Assembly: GCA_024276465.1 (NCBI GenBank)
Contig: JAJRXD010000057.1
Span: 1-44,536, forward strand
DNA from: Deltaproteobacteria bacterium
Lineage (GTDB): Bacteria; Desulfobacterota; WTBG01; CAIYCZ01; CAIRTM01
Length of the DNA: 44,536 bases
Reading direction: 5' to 3'
Part shown: in pieces, positions 26,164 to 35,088 of the stretch
Layout: each line of letters opens with the position of its first letter
Numbering within the stretch: the stretch's first letter is position 1
Program-made: the position numbers and the translations under genes
The notes under the pieces: model-generated
Told to the model about the DNA's origin: nothing
The model's input: only the letters and a program-made list of their open reading frames with translations
Database searches by the model: none

Positions 26164-27216
26164 CTATCTATCCTGCACCTGCAGCCTGATCCGTCGAAGT
26201 TGTGGCAGTACCCGTTTGAAAGCATCAAATATCTCCGGATCAAAATGAGATCCTTTATCCCGGCTTATCATCTGAAGGGCTTCTTTTTCCGGGATAGGAG
26301 GCCTGTAGACTCTTTTATGCACCAGGGCATCGTAGACGTCTATTACGGCAACAAGCCGCGCTGATATTGGGGTTTTCTCACCAGCTATTTTATTTGGATA
26401 GCCGGACCCATCCCATCTTTCATGATGATTGAGGGCGATTTCCTGGGCCATCTTAAGCAGGGAAATGCTGGAGCCTTTTAATATTTGTGCACCAATAACC
26501 GTGTGCCTTTTCATTATTTCAAATTCTTCATTGTTCAGGCTGCCCTCTTTTAACAGGATGTTATCAGGAACTGCAATTTTCCCAATATCATGCATAGAAG
26601 CTGCTATACGTATTTCATCTATTGCCTGTTGTTCCAGACCAATTTCTTCGGCCAGCAGCGAGGCATACAGTCCAAGGCGCCTGTTATGAGACCCGGTCTC
26701 CACGTCACGATATTCACAGGCAGAAGTAAGTCGGACACAAATTTCCTCTTCCCTGTGGTGAATTTCAGCTGTCCTGCTTCTCACCTCGTTTTCAAGCCGG
26801 TTTTCATATTCTCTGCTCTGAATAGCAAGCCGGCGGCGCTCAAGAGCATTAACAGCGCTTATTGCAATTTCATTTATGTCAAAAGGCTTTATCACAAAAC
26901 CATATGCCCCTAATTGTAAAGCCTTAATTGCGGTTCTTCGGTCGTCTACAGCGGTAACCATTATAACAGCAATGTCAGGGAACTGGTCTTTAACTATTGA
27001 AAGAAGTTCAATGCCTGTTTTCCCCGGCAAATTTATATCAGACATAATTAACGAAAAACTGTTTTCACTGAGAACCTCTAATGCATCCTCGGCATTATCA
27101 GCTATGTGGCAACCGTAACCCTCAGCCTCCAGACTTCTTGCGATTATATCACTTATTAGAGGTTCATCATCAACAACCAGAATCTTTTCTGAAAATGTAT
27201 TATCAGCCAATAACAT
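26164..27216 (-). CDS. Response regulator with HD-GYP cyclic-di-GMP phosphodiesterase domain
   Basis: A 350-aa two-domain protein. The receiver (about 11-125) has the acidic pair Asp16/17, phospho-acceptor Asp60 (SDINLPG) and Lys110 (VIKPFD). After a coiled-coil linker (about 130-165) the HD-GYP domain follows: HDIGK (His210, Asp211) and HHERWDGSGYP (265-275). All residues needed for c-di-GMP hydrolysis are visible. ATG 27216 leaves only one base after AGGAG; TTG 27210, two codons in, has normal spacing and may be the true start. It lies 44 bases after the kinase/receiver gene and is probably the output partner of that kinase. Confidence 0.93.
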   Translation of the reverse strand: MLLADNTFSEKILVVDDEPLISDIIARSLEAEGYGCHIADNAEDALEVLSENSFSLIMSDINLPGKTGIELLSIVKDQFPDIAVIMVTAVDDRRTAIKALQLGAYGFVIKPFDINEIAISAVNALERRRLAIQSREYENRLENEVRSRTAEIHHREEEICVRLTSACEYRDVETGSHNRRLGLYASLLAEEIGLEQQAIDEIRIAASMHDIGKIAVPDNILLKEGSLNNEEFEIMKRHTVIGAQILKGSSISLLKMAQEIALNHHERWDGSGYPNKIAGEKTPISARLVAVIDVYDALVHKRVYRPPIPEKEALQMISRDKGSHFDPEIFDAFKRVLPQLRRIRLQVQDR

Positions 27217-27260
27217 TCTCCTGTAAAATATTTTTCTGCGGGGACAGATATTATCTGCTG

Positions 27261-27563
27261 CTAATTCGGGTGGGCTTCTTTTGAAGAGATGCTCCTGAGT
27301 TCTAACCCTTTTTTAACCCCCTGAAGAATCTGTTCCATTCGAAAAGGCTTGTTTATTACTATATCTATACCGCTTTTTTCAATTTCAGCCTGCCTGTGCA
27401 TGATTTCCCACCCTGTCACAAGGATGACAGGGGTGTTTTTATCCATCTTTTTTATCTCCTCAGCCACCTTCCAGCCGGATATTCCAGGCATACCTAAATC
27501 TGTAAAAACCATATCAAACTTTTTATGCCTGAAAAGCTCAATAGCTTCGCTCCCGCTGCACAC
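27261..27563 (-). pseudogene. Receiver-domain remnant cut from the upstream hybrid kinase
   Basis: This 100-codon frame reads as the main part of a CheY-like receiver: SEAIELFRHKKFDMVFTDLG (phospho-acceptor Asp), then a MPGISGW loop, VILVTGW and INKPF with the conserved Lys. It lies in the same frame as the kinase, behind a single TGA (27579-27581). Six sense codons (CAT GCG GTA GAG GAT, then GTG at 27563) join them. The fragment lacks the first beta strand and acidic pair, which remain on the kinase end (SILIAEDEKGV). It is therefore the tail of an interrupted hybrid kinase, not an independent regulator. Confidence 0.8.
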
Positions 27564-27578
27564 ATCCTCTACCGCATG

Positions 27579-30008
27579 TCATTCGCAAATAAGCAGATCA
27601 CGAAGAAGTTCACGAACACCTTTTTCATCTTCGGCAATTAAAATAGAAACTTTTTTTGAGGTTTCTACTGCTGGCTGGGAAGATTCTCTTTTTTTTCTTT
27701 TCTCCCCAAGCGGCAGCCTGATGGTAAAGGTTGTTCCCTTCCCCTCTGTACTCCCAACACTGATAGTCCCTTTATGCCGGTTAATTATTCCATAGGAAAC
27801 ACTCATGCCAAGACCGGTGGATTTGAGACCTTTGGTAGTAAAAAAAGGATCAAAAATCCTGTCAATTGCAGCCTGTGTTATCCCGATGCCGGTATCCCGG
27901 ACTTTAACAACAACATGGGGTTCATCAACATAAGCAGTTATGTCCAGGTCACCGCCCCCGGGCATGGCATCAAGGGCATTATTGATAAGGTTGATGAAGA
28001 CCTCTCTGAGCTCAGAAGTGCTCCCCTTTATGTAAGAAAGGGATGAAATTTCCGTAGTAACCCTGTATTTTATTCCTTTTGCTTCAGCATCATTTTTCCA
28101 TCTTACTTTTGTAAATTCCACAGCACCCTCTATTACGTTTTTCAGATCAGTGATGCCTATGTATTTGTCATCTTCTCTTTTTCGCGAAAACTCCTGAATC
28201 CTTCGAACAGTCTCGGCACCGTCAATCGCAGCTTTTTCTATGGTTTCAAGGTCTTTTTTTATTTCATTTACTGACTTTCTTCTTTCCCTGCCCTCTTCCT
28301 GGAAATCGAGCAGTTTTCTCATCAGCTGTGCTCTTCCCAGAATAGCTGCAAGCACATTGTTAAAATCATGGGCAACACCACCTGCCAGCTCACCCAGCGA
28401 TCTGAGCTTTTCAGATTGCAGAAGCTGGTGCTCCATCTTTTTCCTGTCCGAAACATCCCTTATAACAGAAACACCCGCCACATAATTTCCCTCTTCATCC
28501 TTAATCATTGAAGAAATACATTCCACATCAATTATTTTTCCCTCTTTGTTTCTGTATTTTGCTTCATAGGAAGTAAAACCCTTTTCGAACAATTCTGCTG
28601 CTTTCTCTATGAAATAGGTTTTAACAGTTTCCTCTTTAAGTACCAGCTCGGAAGCATGTCTGCCAACCAGCTCTTCTTTTGTAAACATGCACATCTTTTC
28701 CAGAGCAGAGTTAAAAGAAATAATATTGCCCATTTCATCGCAGATAAGAATTCCATCCACACTGCTTTCAATTACACTCTCTAAAAAATCTTTTGTTTCC
28801 TTCAACTCTTTCTCTGCTTTTTTCCTCTCCTTGATATTCCTGATGATTGATACAGACCCGGTTGTATTTCCATGGCTATCCTTCAAAAGGCTTACATTAA
28901 ACTCTACAGGAATCAATTCCCCATCCTTTTTCTCCCAGATTGTCTCAAAATTTTCCACGTACCCTTTTTCACGCAGCGTGGTTATCATTCCAAGAGACAG
29001 ATCCATATCCCTGTTTTCCTGAGCAGCAAGCTCTGCTGTGTGCTTTCCCATGAGATCCGCTTCTGTGTAGCCCAGAAGGTTTTCCACGGCTTTATTTACC
29101 CTGAGAACATAACCCCTGGAGTCTGTAACAACAATTCCCTCTGTTGTGGTTCTGAAAACATTTTCCAAAAAATCTCTGGAAGCTCTGATCTCCTTTTCAG
29201 CAAGCTTGAGCTTTGTAATATCAGTCACTACTGCAAGGCTGCCCTGATAGCTGCCTGTTTCATCAAACAGAGGCTTTGGCGATATTATTACAAAAACCTT
29301 TTTTCCGTTTTTATGGGTCAAGGTTATCTCATAAGTATTCTTTATCCCTTTTTTTCTTTTTGCTAACTGCTGCAGCATGGTTTTTTTGTTCTCTTCATCC
29401 ATAAACTTGCTGCCCTGCTGCCCCATAAACTCATCCCTTGAATATCCAAGCATTTCACACAGCCTGTCATTAACAAAGGTAAAGCAGCCCTTTTTGTCAC
29501 CAACTATCAGGCCTTCGTTCATGGTTTCCACTAACTGACGGTACTTCTTCTCGCTCTGCCTCAGAGCTCTTTCGCTGTCCATCAGTTCATAATTGCTCGC
29601 TTTAAACTGTTCGTTTGCAGCCTGCAACTGCTGCTCGTGAGCTGTCAGCTGCATATTTACAGCATGCAACTCTTTCTTCCCGGCCATTAGTTTCTTATTA
29701 AGTTCCTGCAGAACCTTTTCTGTCCTTTTACGTTCAGTAATTTCCAGGCGAAGCTTTTCATTGGCTGTGGACAGCTCAGCGGTTTTTATCTGCACAAGCT
29801 CATTAAGATGATCCCGGTCTTTTTTCAGACACTTTTCATCCTGTTTCCGTACATTGCACTCAACCTGCTTTGCGGTCAGCTGGTTTTCAACAGAACCTGT
29901 TCCGCTGTTTTTCCTGGTTTTCCTGGTTTTTGTATGTCTGCAGGAAGGCTTTTCAGCTGATGAATCAGCTTTTTTGTTTTTTGCTTTTTGTTTATAGGCA
30001 AAAGCCAT
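27579..30008 (-). CDS. Multi-PAS sensor histidine kinase (hybrid, C-terminal receiver truncated)
   Basis: A soluble kinase of about 809 aa. Order: Lys-rich N-terminus, coiled coil (about 60-150), three PAS/PAC units (about 150-275, 280-400, 405-525), HisKA with the phospho-His about 547 ([16 protein letters not shown]), HATPase (NALDAMPGG, DTGIG, GLGMSV), and the first 23 residues of a receiver (VSILIAEDEKGVRELLRDLL). TGA then stops it where family logic expects Gly (CEGH). ATG 30008 follows AAGGA at 8-base spacing; a TTG at 30080 is in frame but poorly placed. No membrane segment, so it senses a cytosolic signal. It feeds the adjacent HD-GYP regulator by position. It is functional as a kinase even without its receiver. 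Confidence 0.9.
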   Translation of the reverse strand: MAFAYKQKAKNKKADSSAEKPSCRHTKTRKTRKNSGTGSVENQLTAKQVECNVRKQDEKCLKKDRDHLNELVQIKTAELSTANEKLRLEITERKRTEKVLQELNKKLMAGKKELHAVNMQLTAHEQQLQAANEQFKASNYELMDSERALRQSEKKYRQLVETMNEGLIVGDKKGCFTFVNDRLCEMLGYSRDEFMGQQGSKFMDEENKKTMLQQLAKRKKGIKNTYEITLTHKNGKKVFVIISPKPLFDETGSYQGSLAVVTDITKLKLAEKEIRASRDFLENVFRTTTEGIVVTDSRGYVLRVNKAVENLLGYTEADLMGKHTAELAAQENRDMDLSLGMITTLREKGYVENFETIWEKKDGELIPVEFNVSLLKDSHGNTTGSVSIIRNIKERKKAEKELKETKDFLESVIESSVDGILICDEMGNIISFNSALEKMCMFTKEELVGRHASELVLKEETVKTYFIEKAAELFEKGFTSYEAKYRNKEGKIIDVECISSMIKDEEGNYVAGVSVIRDVSDRKKMEHQLLQSEKLRSLGELAGGVAHDFNNVLAAILGRAQLMRKLLDFQEEGRERRKSVNEIKKDLETIEKAAIDGAETVRRIQEFSRKREDDKYIGITDLKNVIEGAVEFTKVRWKNDAEAKGIKYRVTTEISSLSYIKGSTSELREVFINLINNALDAMPGGGDLDITAYVDEPHVVVKVRDTGIGITQAAIDRIFDPFFTTKGLKSTGLGMSVSYGIINRHKGTISVGSTEGKGTTFTIRLPLGEKRKKRESSQPAVETSKKVSILIAEDEKGVRELLRDLLICE

Positions 30009-30270
30009 GTGATATTTCCTTGGGTTTTTGACAGGCTTTCTATCTGCTTGTTTTTTCTTGAGAAAATGTTGTATGCTCAAGCATCCAAATAATTATCGGT
30101 TTGTTGTTTGGAATCTTAAGGAAACTTTTGCAGTTTTCAGGCAGGTTTAAGATGTCTGCTGCAAAATGCTGGTTAAAGAGGATTTTGCAGGGCAAAAAGC
30201 CGATGGGTTTTCAATAGAATAAAGGCTGATGGCTTTGTTGGAACAAGCCATGAAATCTCAAAATATCTTT

Positions 30271-30360
30271 GAACCGAAGAATATCGAACATGGAATAAAG
30301 AATGTCGAAGGGAAAAATCATTATTCGATATTTTCTATTCTGCATTCGATATTCAAATCT
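30271..30360. repeat. AT-rich imperfect inverted repeat in a 512-bp intergenic gap
   Basis: gaatatcgaa (30279-30288) and ttcgatattc (30345-30354) are exact inverted arms, with further imperfect pairing inside (gaacatggaataaagaatg against cattc-containing sequence). Direct copies of ctttgttggaa flank it (near 30233 and 30367). Such ttcgatattcga-type repeats are frequent in intergenic DNA of related bacteria. The rest of 30009-30520 holds no gene I can support; it must contain the kinase promoter on the minus strand. Confidence 0.45.
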
Positions 30361-30520
30361 GAGGACTTTGTTGGAAGTCCAGCTTTGGCGTTGTGCTGCA
30401 TCCTTTTCCGGCATTAATCGGGACAGCGTACGAACAAGCAGGCTTCTTTCCTCAGGATTTGCGTGCCTTGAATTTTAAATTTTTACTGTTTTGTCAAGGT
30501 TTATTGCCTGGATTGACAGG

Positions 30521-32293
30521 TCAGTTGATGTTGACAAGTAAATTCTGACCAGGGAATATGGTACTTCTTGGTGTGATATTGTTCAGTTTGAGAAAAACAG
30601 CAAGATTCATTTTGTGCCTTTTGGCGATCAGATATGGGGAATCCCCCTCCCTGACTTTATATGGTATTGTATCAGATGAATGAAATGCCGCAGTTTTTTT
30701 TGGTATTAAAAGCACCTGCCCAACAGATAATTTTGTGGTTTTCAGCTGGTTAAGTGATTGAATAGTCCGGGTTGTGGTTTTAAATTCTTTTGCTATTTCC
30801 CATAAGGAATCCCCCTTTCTCACAACATACTCTGCCAGATTACCCTTAAGCTTTATTGTGTGTCTTGGTGGCCTGACTTTTTTGTAGGATAATTTCCTGC
30901 TTGTGGGGATCTTAAGTTTCCAGCCCTTTCTTATAAAATGCCTGCTTTTTATTCCATTCATGGCCATGATTGCCCTTACAGAGGTTCTGTATTTGGATGC
31001 AATAACAGATAAAGATTCACCGTTTCGGACCCTGTGAACGATGTATGGGGGAACAGGGGGAACATAGATGGGGATATCATTCAATTTGGCAAGCAGTATC
31101 TCTGCTTTACCCTTTGGAACTTTGAGTGAGTAAAGGCTTTTTGGTGTAACATTTTTTCTAAGTTCAGGGTTTAAACTTTTCAGTTCCTTATATGGAATAC
31201 TTAAGTTTTTGGCTATTGTCCTGACGTGAACCTGTTTATTGATTGCCACCTCTTCCACATCAATCTCTTTATCCACAGGAGGAAGCGTAAAACCGTGTTT
31301 TTCCGGATCGTTCAGAATATGCAGAACCGCTATAAACCTTGGCACATATGAGGCTGTTTCATAAGGCAGTTTGGTGAAAAGGTCCCAGAAATTGTCCAGG
31401 TAACGAATTTTTTGTTTCCTTATGGCTTTCAGAATTCTCCCCTCTCCGCAGTTATAAGCAGCAAGAGCTGTTGTCCAGTCGCCAAAAATACCGTGCAGTT
31501 CTTTAAGATATGCAATGGCAGCTTTGGTTGATTTTTCAGGGTCCATTCTTTCGTCTATCCACGTATTTCTTTCCAGTCCAAACTTGTAGCCTGTTGAAGC
31601 AATAAATTGCCAGATGCCAAGTGCCCTTGCCCGGGACAATGCTCTAACCTTAAAACCGCTCTCTATAAGAGGCAGCCAGGAAAGATCCTCAGGAAGCCCC
31701 TCTTCCCTAAGTGCTTTAATAATGGATGGCCGGTATTTTCCGGAGCGGACATACGAATCAATAAAAAACTGTTTTTCCCTGCCCTGAAACGATTTCAGGG
31801 CTTTCTGAACATGTTTGTTCATCACCATTGGAATAGCTTTTTGAAACCCGTTAACAGCATTAAACCGTGAAGCATAGACCTCCATAATGCGCTTTGCAAT
31901 GGTGAACCGCAGATCTTCTTTTTGCTGCAGCATTTCCTGGTCAGCATCCTGTCCCACCTCCAGTATGAGGGAATATGATTTATCAAGTGCATCAAGAGCA
32001 TTATCAAGATCGCCATGCACCCAAAATTCTATGGATGTCTGATAAAACTCAATGGCTGAGTCAACCAGGCCCTGATTTTTTTCCCGAATAGTCAGAGGGG
32101 TTTCTGCCTGTTCAACATTTGCATTCTTCTGTAATGTGTTTTCAGACACGTCCGGAATTGCTGCAAATGAGCCGGGGTTTTCTGTGCTTTCAGGAATTCT
32201 GAAAGAGGAACTTTTATCAGAAGGCTTTCTGGTTGCACACCCGAAAAAGCATAACAATAAAGAAAAAAGGACTAATTTTCTGTTTAAAATCAT
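30521..32293 (-). CDS. mltD: Membrane-bound lytic murein transglycosylase D with three LysM domains
   Basis: A 590-aa lipoprotein (lipobox FGCAT near residue 19). The SLT domain follows a helical region: LSWLPLIESGFKVRALS holds the catalytic Glu, ALGIWQFI and ALAAYNCGEGRI are the usual motifs. Three LysM repeats end the protein (VRNGESLSVIASKYRTS, VRKGDSLWEIAKEFKTT, VREGDSPYLIAKRHKMN) and bind glycan strands. It cuts peptidoglycan from the inner face of the outer membrane. The frame is open to 32371, but ATG 32293 follows AAGGAG and gives the lipoprotein signal; the extra codons run into a MITE-like element. Transcribed alone behind that element. Confidence 0.95.
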   Translation of the reverse strand: MILNRKLVLFSLLLCFFGCATRKPSDKSSSFRIPESTENPGSFAAIPDVSENTLQKNANVEQAETPLTIREKNQGLVDSAIEFYQTSIEFWVHGDLDNALDALDKSYSLILEVGQDADQEMLQQKEDLRFTIAKRIMEVYASRFNAVNGFQKAIPMVMNKHVQKALKSFQGREKQFFIDSYVRSGKYRPSIIKALREEGLPEDLSWLPLIESGFKVRALSRARALGIWQFIASTGYKFGLERNTWIDERMDPEKSTKAAIAYLKELHGIFGDWTTALAAYNCGEGRILKAIRKQKIRYLDNFWDLFTKLPYETASYVPRFIAVLHILNDPEKHGFTLPPVDKEIDVEEVAINKQVHVRTIAKNLSIPYKELKSLNPELRKNVTPKSLYSLKVPKGKAEILLAKLNDIPIYVPPVPPYIVHRVRNGESLSVIASKYRTSVRAIMAMNGIKSRHFIRKGWKLKIPTSRKLSYKKVRPPRHTIKLKGNLAEYVVRKGDSLWEIAKEFKTTTRTIQSLNQLKTTKLSVGQVLLIPKKTAAFHSSDTIPYKVREGDSPYLIAKRHKMNLAVFLKLNNITPRSTIFPGQNLLVNIN

Positions 32294-32340
32294 CAGTTGA
32301 TTCTCCTTGTAAATTTTACACCTGGTAAAAACCAGAACTT

Positions 32341-32485
32341 CTAGTGTCGTGTCAACAATATAAAGTCGCATGTCATTGCGAGCTTAGCGAAGCAATCTTG
32401 TGCTTTTTGCCAAAAAGATTGCCGCGGCCTTCGGCCTCGCAATGACTATCTTTGTTGCGCCGTTACAGGTTTGACACAACACTAG
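32341..32485. mobile_element. MITE-like element with terminal inverted repeats
   Basis: Terminal repeats ctagtgtcgtgtcaa (32341-32355) and ttgacacaacactag (32471-32485) match in 14 of 15 positions in inverted orientation. Inside is a palindrome of the widely seen gtcattgcgag type: 32372-32382 with 32436-32446 (perfect 11 bp) and gcaatctt (32392-32399) with aagattgc (32415-32422). It is 145 bp and encodes no transposase, as expected of a MITE mobilised in trans. It sits between the MBL hydrolase gene and mltD, just upstream of mltD, so it may affect mltD expression. No clear target duplication was seen. A perfect 8-bp hairpin lies beside it at 32529-32548. Confidence 0.65.
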
Positions 32486-32604
32486 TCTTTTCGGACGTAT
32501 AATCAAATAGTTAAAAGATGTTTTCAGGTTTCCTTTTGAAAAAGGAAAAAAATAACCTCCAATATTACATGCAATCTGAAAAATGTAAACAATAAAGAAG
32601 AGGT

Positions 32605-33240
32605 CTATTTTATTCCATGTTTTTCCTTATATTCAAGCCAGTTCTTTTTTAAGTCCAGGAAAGACTCAAAGGAATCCCTGAGAATAAACGGGTTGGTTTT
32701 TTTCTCCCTGCCGATGGTTGATTCAGGGGCAACACCGTAATCATGACCCGGGAATACACCTGCTTTGTCGGGAAGAACCATCAGTTTGCTGTGGAGAGAA
32801 TCATACTCCCTGCGGGCATCGTCTCCAAAACCTGTTCCGCCAACTTTACCAACAAACAATGTGTCACCGCTCATGAGTTTGTTCTCAACAAGGACACATA
32901 TTGAATCCGGTGTGTGCCCTGGAGAATGAATCAGTTTTACTGTCAACTCTCCCAGGAATAACTCATCACCGTCCTTTACGCTTATTCCAGGCGGGTGAAG
33001 GCCGAACCCCACCAGGCTGGCGTTGCTGTTTTTTACAATATAATCATTTCCATTGCTGTGATCATAATGGGAATGCGTATTGATGACATACCTTATTTTC
33101 AGATTGTACTTTTTTGCAAGCTCCAGAACAGCCTTTGGATTAAATGCAGGATCAACAGCAGCACCCTGCCCTGATTTTTCATCGCCAAAAAGATATGCGA
33201 AATTTCTGTCCCCCCCAATTTTTATCTGTTCAAATATCAT
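32605..33240 (-). CDS. MBL-fold hydrolase (glyoxalase II / persulfide dioxygenase-like)
   Basis: A 211-aa metallo-beta-lactamase-fold enzyme: NTHSHYDHSNG (His56, His58, Asp60, His61), HSPGHTPDSI, SGDTLFVG and FPGHDYG carry the two-metal ligands. This pattern fits hydroxyacylglutathione hydrolases and related thiol enzymes. Its start overlaps the bshA stop by 4 bases (ATGA), so it belongs to the bacillithiol operon. A role in cleaving S-acyl-bacillithiol or oxidising bacillithiol persulfide is likely by analogy with glutathione and Staphylococcus enzymes. Lactonase or sulfidase activities are alternatives. Confidence 0.88.
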   Translation of the reverse strand: MIFEQIKIGGDRNFAYLFGDEKSGQGAAVDPAFNPKAVLELAKKYNLKIRYVINTHSHYDHSNGNDYIVKNSNASLVGFGLHPPGISVKDGDELFLGELTVKLIHSPGHTPDSICVLVENKLMSGDTLFVGKVGGTGFGDDARREYDSLHSKLMVLPDKAGVFPGHDYGVAPESTIGREKKTNPFILRDSFESFLDLKKNWLEYKEKHGIK

Positions 33241-34355
33241 GATATCCCCCTGTTGTTTAAAATCTTTTCGTAACAGGCTTCGTACTTTGAAACAATGATG
33301 TCATTGCTAAATCGTTCCAGGGCTGAGAGGGCAGCACTCTGCCCCATCTCTTCCCACTTTTTTTTGTTTAACAGAAGTTCGACGCAGCACATGGCTATTG
33401 TATTAACCTCTCCAACAGGACATAAAATGCCTGTTTTTTCATTTTGAACAACCTCTGTTAATCCACCGGAGCGGGATGCAACCACCGGAATGCCGCAGGC
33501 CATGGCTTCCAGCGCAGACAGTCCGAAGGATTCGTAATCGCTCAGCAGCAGAAACAGGTGACTTTGTCTGAATATTTTTTCGATGTTTACCCTGGATCCG
33601 GCAAAAGTTACCTTGTCGCAGAACCCCAGTTCAGAGCAGAGTTCCCTTGCAATGCCCAGATCAGGGCCTTCTCCAACGAGTGTAAGGTGTGCAGGAATAT
33701 GTTTCTGAATTTCATAAAACACCCGGATTGTATCTGCGGTTCGTTTAACCGGCCGGAAATTGCTTACATGAAGAATTTGAAAGGATTTCCCCTTAGGATA
33801 TGGAGCCTGTTGTTCAGGATTAAAACGTGAACCGTCAAAAAAATTATATATCACTTCCGGTTCCCGTGAGATGTTAAACTCCTTCATGGTTCTGTTTTTC
33901 AGCCAGTTTGATACAGTGGTCAGTCCATCGCATTTCAGCATGGCAAACCTGCAGATTTTGTAAAAATCAGGATGGCTGCCAACAAGTGTAATGTCTGTGC
34001 CGTGCATTGTAGCCACTATTTTTACGGGTTTAGGCTGTACAATATGTTTGGCAAGAATTGCACATATGGCATGGGGCACGGCATAGTGAGCATGGATGAT
34101 ATCCAGGTTATATTTTTCAGTGATTTCAGCAAGCCTGTTAACCAGGCTGAGATCATGCGGGGGGAATTCAAACAGGGGATAATCCGGTATAGTAACTTTG
34201 TGAAACTGCACGGATCTGTTTTTGCCAAGCCGGTAAGGGCGGTTACGGCTGATCAGGTGAATTTCATGTCCCCGTGCGGCCAGAGCAACAGCAAGTTCTG
34301 TGGCTACAATTCCACTTCCGCCCTGGGACGGATGGCATGTTACTGCAATTTTCAC
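33237..34355 (-). CDS. bshA: N-acetyl-alpha-D-glucosaminyl L-malate synthase
   Basis: BshA joins UDP-N-acetylglucosamine to L-malate, the first step of bacillithiol synthesis. A GT4/GT-B glycosyltransferase of 372 aa, normal length. Family marks: VKIAVTCHPSQGGSGIVATE at the N-terminus, IIHAHYAVPHA, ATMHGTDITLVG and LFLLLSDYESFGLSALEAMA for the donor site. The frame is open to 34493, but GTG 34355 matches the family N-terminus, follows gaggaagg and starts 13 bases after bshB. It overlaps the MBL hydrolase gene by 4 bases. Confidence 0.95.
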   Translation of the reverse strand: MKIAVTCHPSQGGSGIVATELAVALAARGHEIHLISRNRPYRLGKNRSVQFHKVTIPDYPLFEFPPHDLSLVNRLAEITEKYNLDIIHAHYAVPHAICAILAKHIVQPKPVKIVATMHGTDITLVGSHPDFYKICRFAMLKCDGLTTVSNWLKNRTMKEFNISREPEVIYNFFDGSRFNPEQQAPYPKGKSFQILHVSNFRPVKRTADTIRVFYEIQKHIPAHLTLVGEGPDLGIARELCSELGFCDKVTFAGSRVNIEKIFRQSHLFLLLSDYESFGLSALEAMACGIPVVASRSGGLTEVVQNEKTGILCPVGEVNTIAMCCVELLLNKKKWEEMGQSAALSALERFSNDIIVSKYEACYEKILNNRGIS

Positions 34356-34368
34356 GGCACCACCTTCC

Positions 34369-35088
34369 TCAAATTTTCGTAAAAGGTTTGTAAAGCTCAA
34401 CCGGGTCGTCAACTGGTACAGGCCTGCGAACATAAAAGGGCTCACCGAATGTTTTCTGGATAAGGCTGCCATAATGGCGTGCACGCGCTTCAAGTATCAG
34501 TTTGAAATCGGGTTTTGCTATAATTGTTTCGGGCCCTTTGATGTCAGAGTTGTAAAGTTGAGATTGATAGCAGTCCACAGCCGCTGTTTTTTTTTCAAAG
34601 TAATCACTCACATCAACTATAAAGCTGGGTTCAAAAGGGAGGTGCCCCATAAAAAACAGAACTTCGCTGGGACGGAATGGCATACCACCAGCAGGGAAGT
34701 TGGCCATTCCCATGGGATACATAATGTCCTTCATCATATCACCAGCCTGACAGTGATCCGGGTGCAGATCTTCCCAGTGGTGAGTCATAACAATGACAGG
34801 GCGAAATTTGCGTATGATTTCAATCAGCTTGGTTTTATTAGCCCGGTTGTTTTCCAGTCTGCCATCACCCATGTCAAGACATATGCGCTCTGTAATTCCC
34901 AGAACTTCCGATGCTTTTTCTGCCTCCCTGCGTCGAACCTCGGGTGTCCCGCGTGTACCTGTTTCTCCACGTGTCAGGTCTACAACAGCCACACGTTTAC
35001 CATGTGCAACAAGCTTTGCAATGGTTCCTCCTGCTATCAGCTCAATATCATCGGGATGCGCTCCAACAGCCAGCACATCAACTCTCAT
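34369..35088 (-). CDS. bshB: Bacillithiol biosynthesis deacetylase
   Basis: BshB removes the acetyl group from GlcNAc-malate. A 239-aa zinc enzyme of the LmbE/PIG-L family: VGAHPDDIELIAGG near the N-terminus (His11, Asp13, Asp14), TRGETGTRGT, and HHWEDLHPDHCQAG with further metal/catalytic residues. Its ATG overlaps the bshC stop (ATGA type, 35085-35088). The gene sits between bshC and bshA in the order of biosynthesis, which fixes its role; LmbE relatives alone would be ambiguous with mycothiol deacetylases or BshB2 amidases. Confidence 0.94.
   Translation of the reverse strand: MRVDVLAVGAHPDDIELIAGGTIAKLVAHGKRVAVVDLTRGETGTRGTPEVRRREAEKASEVLGITERICLDMGDGRLENNRANKTKLIEIIRKFRPVIVMTHHWEDLHPDHCQAGDMMKDIMYPMGMANFPAGGMPFRPSEVLFFMGHLPFEPSFIVDVSDYFEKKTAAVDCYQSQLYNSDIKGPETIIAKPDFKLILEARARHYGSLIQKTFGEPFYVRRPVPVDDPVELYKPFTKI

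Noticed and set aside
27579-27581. Selenocysteine insertion at the TGA
   Set aside because: The position is a Gly loop of a receiver domain, no redox role fits, and no SECIS-like hairpin follows closely.
32341-32371. N-terminal extension of MltD into the MITE-like element
   Set aside because: The extension has no ribosome binding site, whereas ATG 32293 has AAGGAG and gives a lipoprotein signal peptide.
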